Below are positions 44,550 through 55,819 of a DNA stretch of 64,000 bases, one piece after another. How positions within the stretch are numbered: the stretch's first letter is position 1; each line of letters opens with the position of its first letter. Both the position numbers and the translations under genes were made by a program. The notes under the pieces were generated by a model. It saw only the letters and a program-made list of their open reading frames with translations, was not told the origin of the DNA and did not search any database. This DNA is from Limimaricola sp964022235 (GTDB taxonomy: Bacteria; Pseudomonadota; Alphaproteobacteria; Rhodobacterales; Rhodobacteraceae): assembly GCF_964022235.1 (NCBI RefSeq), contig NZ_CAXHZL010000006.1, positions 62,001 through 126,000 of the forward strand. Reading direction: 5' to 3'.

Positions 44550-45158
44550 TCAGTTGGCGGTTTCGGTCTCGGAGTGTGTCTCCATCTCGTCCGTTTCCGT
44601 CGACATGTCGTCAGCGGCCGTGTCCTCGTCGCTCATGGCCTCATCGTCACCCTCCATCTCGCCTTCCGCCTCGAACTCCGGGCTGAAGGTGGCGAGGTAA
44701 GCGGTGATGTCGTGGGCGGCCTGCTCGTCGCGGACCTTGTAGGCCATTTTGCTGCGGGCACGCGGATCATCCAGCGCTTCACGCAGGAAACTCGTCGGAT
44801 CCTGCAGATAGGCCACGGTGTTGTCGATGCCCCAGACCACGGTCTCATAGTCGTCGCCCGTGGGCGCGGCACCGGTCAGGTCGTCGGCGGGGGCAAGCTC
44901 ACCGTACGCTATAACGGCATCGCTATAGCGAAAATCCTCGACAGCGCCGGGCTGCCGGCCAATGACGCCATGCAGGTTCGGGCCGATCTTGCCGTTGCGA
45001 CCGGCAAGCACTTCGCCATCGTCATTGGCAACAATGTGGCACGACACACATTGACGCGCGAACTGGGCCTCGCCTTCGGTGGCGTCGCCAGTGATGTCCT
45101 GTGCCATGGCCGCGCTTCCCAAAAGGGCCGTGAACGCCGTGAGGGTGAGGGTCTTCAT
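44550..45158 (-). CDS. Exported c-type cytochrome with acidic C-terminal tail
   Basis: A 202-residue protein: signal peptide ending AAMAQD near residue 20, a mono-heme domain with heme motif CVSCH (FARQCVSCHIVAND) and distal Met in SKMAYKV, and a Ser/Thr/Asp/Glu-rich tail of about 45 residues. It resembles cytochrome c2/c550-type electron carriers. It is divergent from the molybdenum hydroxylase genes and upstream of xdhC, so it is probably the electron acceptor of that enzyme. The acidic tail could help docking. Start MKTLTL at 45158, with AAGGATAT upstream. Confidence 0.88.
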   Translation of the reverse strand: MKTLTLTAFTALLGSAAMAQDITGDATEGEAQFARQCVSCHIVANDDGEVLAGRNGKIGPNLHGVIGRQPGAVEDFRYSDAVIAYGELAPADDLTGAAPTGDDYETVVWGIDNTVAYLQDPTSFLREALDDPRARSKMAYKVRDEQAAHDITAYLATFSPEFEAEGEMEGDDEAMSDEDTAADDMSTETDEMETHSETETAN

Positions 45159-45177
45159 CGGAAATATCCTTTCGAGG

Positions 45178-45238
45178 TTCGTATCGGCGACGGACGCCGT
45201 GTCGCACCGCATCATGCCAGAAAGCCCTGAGATACGAA
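45178..45238. promoter_or_regulatory. Inverted repeat pair in the divergent cytochrome/hydroxylase promoter
   Basis: TTCGTATC (45178-45185) and GATACGAA (45231-45238) are perfect inverted halves 53 bp apart centre to centre, about five helical turns. They sit between the cytochrome c start (45158) and the hydroxylase start (45408), so binding by a shared regulator is plausible. No regulator gene is adjacent. Confidence 0.45.
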
Positions 45239-45407
45239 TGTGGTTCCAGAACTACCGCAACGACAAGCACAAATGGTCACAAAATTCGCCGGGGCGGCAT
45301 GGACATCCGGGCGTGTCGCGCCAGTTAGCTCTCGCAAATCCGTGTGGTCACCGGGATCTTATTTTCCGGTATCCCGCCCGCGGTCTCGGCAGCAAATGGA
45401 GGCCAGA

Positions 45408-45917
45408 ATGGTCAAGCTCATGGTCAACGGCGTCGAACGCGCCTTCGATGGCGACGAGGATACGCCGCTCCTGTGGTACCTGCGCGACGAGCTGGGACTG
45501 ACGGGCACCAAGTTCGGTTGCGGCATCGCCGCTTGCGGGGCTTGCACCGTGCATATCGACGGCGCGCCGTCCTTCGCCTGCATCACGCCGGTGGGCGTGC
45601 TCGAAGGGGCCGAGGTCAAGACCATCGAGGGTCTTTCCGAAAAGGGCGACCACCCGGTTCAGGAAGCTTGGCGCGATCTCAACGTAGCGCAGTGCGGCTA
45701 CTGCCAAGCCGGTCAGATCATGCAGGCGGCCGCGTTGGTCGATCAATATGACACGGTGACCGACGAGGACATCGATGCGGTGATGAGCGCCAACATCTGT
45801 CGTTGCGGCACCTACCCGCGCATTCGTGCGGCCATCAAGCAGGCGTCGGGCCAGCAGGCATCGGGAGCCGCTTCGGCCAACCCGGACGCGGACAGCCAGC
45901 AAGTGGAGTCGAAGTGA
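45408..45917 (+). CDS. (2Fe-2S) subunit of a molybdenum hydroxylase (isoquinoline 1-oxidoreductase alpha type)
   Basis: A 169-residue protein with two [2Fe-2S] motifs: C-x4-C-x2-C in FGCGIAACGACTVHID with a fourth Cys in SFACITPV, and CGYCQAGQIM with ICRCGTYPRI. It transfers electrons from molybdenum to the outer acceptor. GGAGG precedes ATG 45408. The stop overlaps the start of the large subunit (TGATG). Annotated relatives include IorA and aldehyde dehydrogenase small subunits. Confidence 0.92.
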   Translation: MVKLMVNGVERAFDGDEDTPLLWYLRDELGLTGTKFGCGIAACGACTVHIDGAPSFACITPVGVLEGAEVKTIEGLSEKGDHPVQEAWRDLNVAQCGYCQAGQIMQAAALVDQYDTVTDEDIDAVMSANICRCGTYPRIRAAIKQASGQQASGAASANPDADSQQVESK

Positions 45918-48208
45918 TGCGTGACAGCTCGATCACAAACGTCAGCCGCCGCGCGCTTCTGGGCGGCATGAGCGCCGGAGCCTTCGTTCTGGCCGTGGGC
46001 CTGCCTCGTCCGGGCCGCGCGCAGGAGGACGAGCCCAAATTCGGCCGCGATGCCATGCCCAACGGCTGGCGCGACGACCCGAATGTCTTCATCGCCATCG
46101 CGCCCGACGGCATCGTCACCGTGACATGCCACCGTTCCGAGATGGGGCAGGGCGTGCGCACCTCGATCGCCATGGTCGTGGCCGATGAGCTTGGGGCCGA
46201 GTGGGAGAACGTGCGCGTCGATCAGGCGCCGGGTCTCGAAGAGAAATACGGCAACCAGGACACCGACGGCTCGCGCAGCCTGCGGCACTTCTTCATGCCG
46301 ATGCGCCGCGCCGGTGCCGCCGCGCGGACGATGCTCGAGCAGGCCGCCGCCGATCAGTGGGGCGTCGATGTCTCGGAGGTGAAGGCCGAAGGCCACAAGG
46401 TCGGCCATGCCGGCTCGGGCAAGTCGCTGGGCTACGGCGAACTGGCCGCGGCCGCGATGGACCTCGAGGTGCCTGCGCGCGAGAGCCTGACGCTCAAGGA
46501 TCCGTCCGAATTCCGTTATATCGGCAAGGACACGATCGGTCTTGTCGACAACATGGACATCACCACCGGCAACACGACCTATGGGATCGACGTAAAGCGC
46601 GAGGGCATGCTTTATGCCGTGGTCGCGCGCCCGCCGGTCTATGGTGGCCGGGTGGCGAGCTTTGATGACAGCGCGGCGCTGGCCATCGAGGGTGTCGAGA
46701 AGGTCGTGAAGATCGACGCGGCCGATTTCCCGACCGGCTTCGCGCCGCTTGGCGGCGTGGCGGTCATCGCCAGGAACACCTACCTTGCGATGAAGGGGCG
46801 CGACGCGCTCACCATCGAATGGCAGGACGGGCCGAACGCCGATTACGACAGCGAAGCCTACCGGGCGGAGCTGTCCGAGGCGGCCTCGACCCGCGACGGC
46901 AAAGTGATCCGCGACGAAGGCGACTATGACGCGGCCATCGCGTCGGCCGCGACGACGGTGGATGCGGAATACTACATCCCGCATCTGGCACAGGCCCCGA
47001 TGGAGCCGCCCGCCGCCGTGGTCGAGATCAAGGATGGTCGGGCCGAGGCTTGGGCCTGCGTGCAGGCGCCGCAGGTGACGCGTCTGCGTCTGGCCGAGCG
47101 GCTCGGCCTCGAAGAGACCGACGTCACCGTCAACGTGACCCTTTTGGGCGGTGGCTTCGGCCGCAAGTCCAAGCCCGACTTCGTGCTCGAGGCAGGCATC
47201 CTGAGCCAAGCCATGGGCGGCACGCCGGTCAAGCTGACATGGACACGCGAAGACGACATCCACCACGGGTTCTATCACACCGTGTCGGTCGAGAAGATGC
47301 AGGCCGGCCTCGACGGGGCGGGCAAGCCCACCGCATGGCTGCACCGCACTGCGGCCCCGACCATCGGCTCGATCTTCGCCCCAGATCCCAAACAGAAGCT
47401 GCCCTTCGAGCTGGGCATGGGTCTTCTCAACATGCCGCTGGCAATCGAGAATATCCGCGCCGAGAATCCGCAGGCCGCGGCGCATGTGCGCATCGGCTGG
47501 TACCGCTCGGTGTCGAACATCCCGCATGCCTTCGCGATCCAGTCCTTCGTGTCCGAGCTTGCCCATGCGGCGGGGCGCGACCCCAAGGATTATCTGCTTG
47601 AGGTGATCGGCCCCGCGCGAGAGGTGGATCCGACCAATCAGGGTGATGTCTGGAACTACGGCGAGAACCCCGACAGCTATCCGATCGACACCGGCCGGAT
47701 GGCGGCGGTGGTCGAGGCAGCGGCGGAAGGCATCGAATGGGGCCGCGAATTGCCTGAAGGGCAGGGTCTGGGCATCGCGGGGCATTATAGCTTCGTGAGC
47801 TATGTCGCCGTGGCCGCCGAAGTCGAGGTAGTGGACGGTCAGGTCATTGTACCGCGCGTGTCGATCGCCATCGATTGCGGGGCCAACGTGAACCCCGACC
47901 GCATCCGCAGTCAGATGGAGGGCGCGGTGATCATGGGTGTGGGCCAAGCGCTGATGACCGAGGTCACCTTTGCCGAGGGCCGCGCGCAGCAGGGCAACTT
48001 CGACACCTATCTGGTGCCGCGCATGGAGACCGCGCCCAAGCGGATCGACGTGCATATCGTAGGCTCGGACGCCGCCTACGACCGCCCGCTCGGCGGTGTC
48101 GGGGAGCCTGGCCTGCCGCCGGTCGTTCCGGCCATCACCAACGCGGTCTTCGCGGCTACCGGAAAACGCATCCGGCAGCTTCCGATCGCCGATCAACTGC
48201 GCAGCTGA
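45917..48208 (+). CDS. Molybdopterin-binding subunit of a Tat-exported molybdenum hydroxylase (IorB type)
   Basis: A 763-residue catalytic subunit. A twin-arginine signal (VSRRALLGGMSAGAFVLAVG, residues about 8-27) indicates export in folded form. Characteristic segments are VTCHRSEMGQGVRTSIAMVVADELG, the PPVYGGRVAS ridge, LLGGGFGRKSKPDF, TREDDIHHGFYHT, IGWYRSVSNIPHAFAIQSFVSELA and the final GVGEPGLPPVVPAI with the catalytic Glu. The isoquinoline oxidoreductase name is only a family label; substrates can be aldehydes or N-heterocycles. Electrons probably go to the cytochrome at 44550-45158. Confidence 0.92.
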   Translation: MRDSSITNVSRRALLGGMSAGAFVLAVGLPRPGRAQEDEPKFGRDAMPNGWRDDPNVFIAIAPDGIVTVTCHRSEMGQGVRTSIAMVVADELGAEWENVRVDQAPGLEEKYGNQDTDGSRSLRHFFMPMRRAGAAARTMLEQAAADQWGVDVSEVKAEGHKVGHAGSGKSLGYGELAAAAMDLEVPARESLTLKDPSEFRYIGKDTIGLVDNMDITTGNTTYGIDVKREGMLYAVVARPPVYGGRVASFDDSAALAIEGVEKVVKIDAADFPTGFAPLGGVAVIARNTYLAMKGRDALTIEWQDGPNADYDSEAYRAELSEAASTRDGKVIRDEGDYDAAIASAATTVDAEYYIPHLAQAPMEPPAAVVEIKDGRAEAWACVQAPQVTRLRLAERLGLEETDVTVNVTLLGGGFGRKSKPDFVLEAGILSQAMGGTPVKLTWTREDDIHHGFYHTVSVEKMQAGLDGAGKPTAWLHRTAAPTIGSIFAPDPKQKLPFELGMGLLNMPLAIENIRAENPQAAAHVRIGWYRSVSNIPHAFAIQSFVSELAHAAGRDPKDYLLEVIGPAREVDPTNQGDVWNYGENPDSYPIDTGRMAAVVEAAAEGIEWGRELPEGQGLGIAGHYSFVSYVAVAAEVEVVDGQVIVPRVSIAIDCGANVNPDRIRSQMEGAVIMGVGQALMTEVTFAEGRAQQGNFDTYLVPRMETAPKRIDVHIVGSDAAYDRPLGGVGEPGLPPVVPAITNAVFAATGKRIRQLPIADQLRS

Positions 48209-48221
48209 GGGAATGATCGAC

Positions 48222-48620
48222 ATGAACAAGACCCGGATCACTGCGGCGGCCATCGCCGCCAGCCTGCTCGCGGGACCCGCGCTGGCGCATGATTGCGCTG
48301 GCCGGATCGACGAGTTCGAGCGTCTGCTCGACACTGCCGCCGAGCGGGCGATCTCCGCCTCCTCGGGCGGGCAGGCCGTCGCCGGTGCGCGCGAGGCGCA
48401 AGCGGTCGAAGACACCGAACGCTCCGAAGTAGTGCCGGTGCAGGACGAGACCGAAGAGGTCGAAGCCGTCGAAGAGGCGGACGAGGCAGGCAACGGCGGC
48501 GAGAAAGTCATCGAAGCCCGCGCCGCGCTGCAGCAGGCGCGCGATCTGGCCGATGAAGGTCAAGACGAGGCCTGTGCGGAGGCCGTCGACGCAGTCTTCC
48601 TCACACTGCTCGAAGACTGA
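48222..48620 (+). CDS. Small exported acidic protein, function unknown
   Basis: A 132-residue protein with a signal peptide ending GPALAHD near residue 22, a predicted helical core and a Glu/Val-rich middle (residues about 65-95). Two Cys are visible near the N- and C-termini of the mature part (HDCAGRIDEF, EACAEAVDAVF), possibly disulfide-forming. It follows the molybdenum hydroxylase by 13 bp with GAGGGA, so it is likely an accessory or maturation factor for that enzyme in the periplasm. I know no family match. Confidence 0.7.
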   Translation: MNKTRITAAAIAASLLAGPALAHDCAGRIDEFERLLDTAAERAISASSGGQAVAGAREAQAVEDTERSEVVPVQDETEEVEAVEEADEAGNGGEKVIEARAALQQARDLADEGQDEACAEAVDAVFLTLLED

Positions 48621-48625
48621 GGCAT

Positions 48626-48656
48626 CGTCCGGGCCGGAGTAGCTCCGGCCCGGACG
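48626..48656 (+). terminator. Strong hairpin terminator after the molybdenum hydroxylase operon
   Basis: A perfect 14-bp stem (CGTCCGGGCCGGAG / CTCCGGCCCGGACG) with a TAG loop begins 5 bp after the stop. No T-run follows, but stability is high. Confidence 0.7.
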
Positions 48657-49082
48657 CAGGCTTGTCATAAGCCGCAATCAGGCCACGCGCTGAAGCGGCT
48701 ATCTTGCTTCGCATTGCGCGCCGGTTATTGCGCTCATGGGCGGGCCATCTTCGGCCAAGCAGCAGCGCGCGAGGTCATTCGCGGGCGATTTTGGCGCTTG
48801 AGGATCGGGTTGATGGCCACGGCCTCGTTCAGACACTGCGGATATTGCCCACGTCGAACTATGCACAGACCAAAACGCAGGCTTGTTCGCCAAGGGACGA
48901 GGCTTCCACCTTGAAGGCGGCCACGTCCGGCACGAAGGCGGCTCTGCCAAGTGCTGGGTGCCGTCCCCGAGCGCGACTTTATCGCTCTTGGGGACGGACA
49001 GCGCTTCCGAAAGGAGCTTCCTAGAAGCCCCATATCCGGCGCTCAATTCGCTCGATCATGGCAGATTGCGCGCGGCCCGACG
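48657..49082. other. Unassigned gap with a hairpin near the gcvP end
   Basis: About 425 bp without a recognisable gene in any frame. CCGTCCCC-GAGCG ... CGCTC-TT-GGGGACGG at 48961-48997 forms a 13-bp stem with a TT bulge. It lies 86-122 bp past the gcvP stop and may end the glycine cleavage operon. Confidence 0.45.
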
Positions 49083-51926
<2,844 letters not shown>

Positions 51927-51949
51927 CCGGGGCTCCTAGGATCAGGCGA

Positions 51950-52309
51950 TCACGAGATCAGGGCGGTGTAGGCGGCCTCGTCGAGCAGGCTTTGCATCTG
52001 CGACGGATCGGAGGGTTTGATCTTGAAAAACCACCCCGCGCCGGTCGCGTCCTCATTGGCAAGCGCGGGGTTCTCGGCCAGCGCTTCGTTGACCTCGATG
52101 ATCTCGCCGTCGATCGGTGCGGCGATGTCGGAGGCGGCCTTGACGCTTTCGATCACCACGATCTCGTCGCCCTTGCTCACGGTGGCCCCGACCTCCGGCA
52201 GTTCCACGAAGACGATGTCTCCCAGCTGGGTCGTGGCGTGTTCGGTGATGCCCACAACGACATGGTCGTCCTCGGGGCGCAGCCATTCGTGCTCTTCGGT
52301 GTACTTCAT
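51950..52309 (-). CDS. gcvH: Glycine cleavage system H protein
   Basis: A 119-residue lipoyl carrier. The lipoylated lysine is K57 in VIESVKAASDI, preceded by GDIVFVELPEVG. The length is typical for GcvH (about 120-130). It sits 17 bp after gcvT and 23 bp before gcvP. Confidence 0.96.
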   Translation of the reverse strand: MKYTEEHEWLRPEDDHVVVGITEHATTQLGDIVFVELPEVGATVSKGDEIVVIESVKAASDIAAPIDGEIIEVNEALAENPALANEDATGAGWFFKIKPSDPSQMQSLLDEAAYTALIS

Positions 52310-52326
52310 GTGGGGTCTCCTTGGGG

Positions 52327-53448
52327 TCAGCGTTTGAATTTCGCAGGTGTGAAGGGCAGCGTCTCGACCGTCAGCGGCAGACGCTTGCCCCTGAGTTCGC
52401 CGTAGACGGTGGTGCCCGGCTCGGCGTGGGCACGGGGGACATATCCCATGGCGATGGGGCCGCCGACGGCGGGGCCAAAGCCGCCCGAGGTGATCCGCCC
52501 GATCGGGCTCTCCTGATCCGGGTCGGCAAAGAGGCGCACGCCTTCGCGCATCGGCGCGCGGCCCTCGGGGCGCAGGCCGACACGCATGCGCGCGGCCCCT
52601 TCGGTCAGCTCATCCAGGATCACCTCGGCTCCCGGAAACCCGCCCGCCCGCGCGCCGCCACTGCGCCGCACCTTTTGGATCGCCCAAGCCAAAGCCGCCT
52701 CTGCCGGGGTCGTGTCCTCGTCGATATCATGGCCGTAGAGGCAAAGCCCCGCTTCGAGCCGCAGGCTGTCGCGGGCACCAAGTCCGATGGGGGCCACCTC
52801 CTCGTGCTCCAGCAAACGCCGCGCAAGCGCGGTGGCCCGTGCGGCGGGCACCGAGATCTCGAAGCCGTCTTCGCCGGTATAGCCCGAGCGCGAGACCCAA
52901 GCCTCGATGCCGTCGAGCGTCAGCGTCGCGACGTCCATGAAGCGCATCTCGGCGGCCTTGGGGTCGAGAGCCGAAAGAACGCGCTCGGCCATGGGCCCCT
53001 GCAGGGCGAGAAGAGCGCGATCCGTGATCTCGGTGATCGCGGCCTCGCCCATTCGCGCGCGCATATGCCCAATGTCCTCGGCCTTGCGGGCGGCGTTGAC
53101 GACGACGAACAGGTGATCGCCCCGATTGGCCAGCATCAGGTCGTCGAGAAGGCCGCCCCTGTCGTTGGTGAGAAAGCCGTAGCGCTGCCGATTGAGCGGC
53201 AGGCCCAGGATGTCGACCGGGATCAGGGCCTCGAGGCCTTCGGCCGCCGAGGCGCCATCCGCGCCCCGGACGATCAGCTGCCCCATGTGGCTCACATCGA
53301 AGAGCCCAGCCTTTTCGCGGGTGTGCAGGTGCTCGTGCATCACACCCATCGGATAATGCAGGGGCAGGGCAAATCCCGCGAAAGGGCCCATCTTGGCACC
53401 CAGTTCGAGGTGCAGATCGTGCAGCGGCGTCTGGTGCAGCTCCGGCAT
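52327..53448 (-). CDS. gcvT: Aminomethyltransferase (glycine cleavage T protein)
   Basis: A 373-residue folate-dependent T protein that transfers the methylene group to tetrahydrofolate and releases ammonia. Key segments are AGFALPLHYPMGVMHEHLHTREKAGLFDVSHMGQ, DDLMLANRGDHLFVVVNAARK, SRSGYTGEDGFEISVP and GARDSLRLEAGLCLYGHDI. It is the first gene after the glycine riboswitch. AAGGGGA lies nine bases before its ATG. Confidence 0.95.
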   Translation of the reverse strand: MPELHQTPLHDLHLELGAKMGPFAGFALPLHYPMGVMHEHLHTREKAGLFDVSHMGQLIVRGADGASAAEGLEALIPVDILGLPLNRQRYGFLTNDRGGLLDDLMLANRGDHLFVVVNAARKAEDIGHMRARMGEAAITEITDRALLALQGPMAERVLSALDPKAAEMRFMDVATLTLDGIEAWVSRSGYTGEDGFEISVPAARATALARRLLEHEEVAPIGLGARDSLRLEAGLCLYGHDIDEDTTPAEAALAWAIQKVRRSGGARAGGFPGAEVILDELTEGAARMRVGLRPEGRAPMREGVRLFADPDQESPIGRITSGGFGPAVGGPIAMGYVPRAHAEPGTTVYGELRGKRLPLTVETLPFTPAKFKR

Positions 53449-53492
53449 GGCGGCTCTATCCCCTTGGCCGTCGAGATATCGGGATATCCGGC

Positions 53493-53536
53493 GGCATCAC
53501 TGAGACGCGAAAGCTCATGCTTCCGCGGGTGATGCC
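53493..53536 (-). promoter_or_regulatory. Expression-platform hairpin of the glycine riboswitch
   Basis: GGCATCAC and GTGATGCC form a perfect 8-bp stem that begins inside the 3' end of the second aptamer and lies between the aptamers and the gcvT ribosome site. No T-run follows, which suggests control of translation or a pairing switch rather than termination. Confidence 0.5.
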
Positions 53537-53690
53537 CCCTCTGTCCTTGCGCCTGAGATCGCTATCCCTTCGGCGGGCACGTCTCGCGCGCCACTCTCCA
53601 GAGTTTTCGTATCGGCGTCGGTTCGGTGGCCTGAGAGTTTCCGGGGCGGTTGCTCCTTCGGCACCAGCGGACTGGTTCTCCCGACGACGA
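53530..53690 (-). ncRNA. Tandem glycine riboswitch
   Basis: On the minus strand two glycine aptamers are readable in tandem. The first contains GGGAGAACC ... GGTGCCGAAGGAGCAACCGCC and GAAACTCTCAGGC (about 53621-53683). The second has CTCTGGAGAGTGG ... CGCCGAAGGGATAGC and ATCTCAGGCGCAAGGACAGAGG (about 53535-53607). A short GAAAA linker joins them. These are the canonical conserved blocks of the gcvT-type motif. It controls the downstream gcvT-gcvH-gcvP operon. Confidence 0.95.
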
Positions 53691-53766
53691 TCTTCCGATC
53701 ATTTCTGACCGCTCTACCAGAGTCCGGCAAGAGATTTGTCGGCGGCCTCGTCGTAGCGGCAAGGGA

Positions 53767-53791
53767 CCGCCCCGGTATGAGGCCGGGGCGG
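53767..53791 (-). terminator. Terminator after the sugar-binding protein gene
   Basis: CCGCCCCGG-TATGAGG-CCGGGGCGG is a perfect 9-bp stem beginning 7 bp past the stop of the binding-protein gene. It separates the upstream sugar operon from the glycine riboswitch, whose transcript must start between about 53691 and 53766. Confidence 0.65.
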
Positions 53792-53798
53792 GGCAGGG

Positions 53799-54746
53799 TC
53801 ATTCGTAGAGAACGGCTTGGATCTCTTCGTCGTCGATGTTGGACTGGTCGTAGTAGAAAAAGCCCGTGTCGATGATCTCGGGCAGCTCTTCGCCATTGGT
53901 GACGGCGACGGCGGCCTTGACCGTCTCATAGCCGATGCCGATCGGGTTCTGGGTGATCGCGCCCGCCATCAGCCCTTCGCGGATCGCGTCGGTCTGGGCC
54001 TTGCCGGAATCGTAGCCGATCACGGTCAGCCCCTCGCTTCCCATCTCGCGCACCGCGTTGACCACGCCGATGGCCGAGCCTTCGTTGGTGCCGAACATGC
54101 CGTCGAGGTCGGGGTTGGCGGTCAGGATCGCCTTGGCGACCTCGGTGGACTGCAGCTGATCGCCCTGGCCGTATTGGACGGAGACCACCTCGATTTCGGG
54201 GTATTCGCTCTCCATCCGGTTCAGAAATCCGTCGCGCCGGTCGATGCCGGTGCGGCTGGTCTGGTCGTGGGCCACGACGGCGACCTTGCCCGCGCCGCCG
54301 ATCAGCTCTGCCATCTTGTCGGCGGCGAGGGCTGCCGCCGCGACGTTGTCGGTGGTCGCGGTGGTGACGGGGATGTCGCTGTCGACGCCGCTGTCGAAGG
54401 CGACGATCGGGATGCCCGCCTCGGAGGCCTGCCGCAAAAGCGGGATCGCGGCCTGGCTGTCGAGGGCGGCGAAACCCACGGCGGCAGGATTGTTGGCCAA
54501 CGCCGCGGCGAGCATGTCGATCTGGCGATCGACCATCGTCTCGTTGTCGGGTCCCTCGAAGGTGATGCGCACGCCGAACTCCTCGGCGGCCTTGTCGGCA
54601 CCCGATTTCACGGCCTGCCAGAACTGGTGCTGGAAGCCCTTGGAGATCAGCGGAATGTACATCTCGTCCTGCGCGAAGGCGGCGGGTGCCGCGCCCAGCG
54701 TGAGCGTGGCCCCGAGTACGGCGACCAGTGAGCGACGTGACAGCAT
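53799..54746 (-). CDS. Sugar ABC transporter substrate-binding protein (RbsB type)
   Basis: A 315-residue periplasmic binding protein of the ribose/galactose type with a signal peptide ending AAFAQD near residue 26. It begins MYIPLISKGFQHQFWQAVKSGADKAAEEFG and has the hinge-region segments GFAALDSQAAIPLL, IPIVAFDSGVDSD and TVIGYDSGKAQTDAI. Its unusual place as the last gene of the operon is separated by a 67-bp hairpin-containing gap. Ligand inferred to be L-fucose or a related sugar from the downstream catabolic enzymes. Confidence 0.92.
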   Translation of the reverse strand: MLSRRSLVAVLGATLTLGAAPAAFAQDEMYIPLISKGFQHQFWQAVKSGADKAAEEFGVRITFEGPDNETMVDRQIDMLAAALANNPAAVGFAALDSQAAIPLLRQASEAGIPIVAFDSGVDSDIPVTTATTDNVAAAALAADKMAELIGGAGKVAVVAHDQTSRTGIDRRDGFLNRMESEYPEIEVVSVQYGQGDQLQSTEVAKAILTANPDLDGMFGTNEGSAIGVVNAVREMGSEGLTVIGYDSGKAQTDAIREGLMAGAITQNPIGIGYETVKAAVAVTNGEELPEIIDTGFFYYDQSNIDDEEIQAVLYE

Positions 54747-54774
54747 GTGGTTTCTCCTCCCTTGGATGTTGTGG

Positions 54775-54794
54775 CGCGCAGGCGTCCTTGCGCG
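54775..54794 (-). repeat. Intercistronic hairpin before the binding-protein gene
   Basis: CGCGCAGG and CCTTGCGCG form an 8-bp stem with one bulged base in the gap between permease and binding-protein genes. Role in uneven expression is inferred. Confidence 0.5.
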
Positions 54795-54813
54795 TTTGCG
54801 CCGGTCGTTAACT

Positions 54814-55818
54814 TCAGGCCCTCTTGCGCCGGATCATGTCGGCATAGACGGCGAGAATGATGATCGAGCCGGTGACGACGGTCTGCCACTCCTGCGCGAC
54901 CGACAGCACGCGCAGCCCGTTGGTGAGCACCGCCATGATCAGCGCCCCGATGAGCGAGCCGATGATCGTGCCGCGTCCGCCCGAAAGCGAGGTGCCACCG
55001 ATGACGACCGCCGCGATGGCCTCGAGCTCGTAGCCCAAACCCAATGCGGGCTGCGCCGAGTTCAGCCGCGAGGCGATCAGCAGGCCCGCGATGCCGACGA
55101 TGGCCCCGGACAGCGCGTAGATCGCCATTTTCCAGCGGTCGGTGTTGACACCCGACAGCCGAACCGCTTCCTCGTTCGACCCCAGCGCGAAGCAGTAGCG
55201 CCCGAGTACGGTGCGCCCGAGGATGTAGGAGGCGGCTGCGGCGACGAGAAACAGGATCAGCACGCCGTTGGGGATCGGCAGAAAGGGCAGCAGATCGCCG
55301 ATGATCGAGCCGCGCGAAATCTCGGAAAAGCCGGGTGTGTCGTTGAAGTAGATCGGCCGCGTGCCCGAGATCACGAGGCTGAGACCCTTGAGGATCAGCA
55401 TCATCCCGAGCGTGGCGATAAAGGGCGGGATCTTCATCTTGGCCACGAAGGTGCCCGAGCAGAGCCCGGCCAGCGCGCCGGTGCCGATCGCCGCGACGAC
55501 GCCCAGAAGCAGCGGCAGGCCGAGATAGGTCAGCACCACGCCGGTGATCACCGCGCAGAAGGTCATCATCGTACCAACCGACAGATCGATGCCGCCGGTG
55601 ATGATCACCAGCGTCACCGCCACGGCGAGCACGCCATTGACCGAGGTCGCCTGCAGGATGGCGATCATGTTCGACATCTGCATGAAGTTGGGCGAGGCGA
55701 TCGAAAAGCCGATCAGCAGCAAGATCAGGCTGGCGAAGGCAAGCAGCTTTTGATGCGCGCCAGTGGCGATGAGCCGGGCAAGCGGCGATTTCGGGGCGTT
55801 GGTGGTCGTGGTGGTCAT
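54814..55818 (-). CDS. Sugar ABC transporter permease (RbsC type)
   Basis: A 334-residue membrane protein with eight to ten hydrophobic helices. RbsC-type features are GVLAVAVTLVIITGGIDLSVGTMM, ALAGLCSGTFVAKMKIPPFIATLGMM, YALSGAIVGIAGLLIASRLNSAQP and AIAAVVIGGTSLSGGRGTIIGSLIGAL. Its stop is followed by the binding-protein gene; the start lies one base after the ATPase stop. Confidence 0.94.
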   Translation of the reverse strand: MTTTTTNAPKSPLARLIATGAHQKLLAFASLILLLIGFSIASPNFMQMSNMIAILQATSVNGVLAVAVTLVIITGGIDLSVGTMMTFCAVITGVVLTYLGLPLLLGVVAAIGTGALAGLCSGTFVAKMKIPPFIATLGMMLILKGLSLVISGTRPIYFNDTPGFSEISRGSIIGDLLPFLPIPNGVLILFLVAAAASYILGRTVLGRYCFALGSNEEAVRLSGVNTDRWKMAIYALSGAIVGIAGLLIASRLNSAQPALGLGYELEAIAAVVIGGTSLSGGRGTIIGSLIGALIMAVLTNGLRVLSVAQEWQTVVTGSIIILAVYADMIRRKRA

Positions 55819-55819
55819 C

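Noticed and set aside
45812..48511. 899-codon minus-strand open frame opposite the molybdenum hydroxylase
   Set aside because: Shadow frame; the plus strand has all the conserved motifs and the antisense translation has none.
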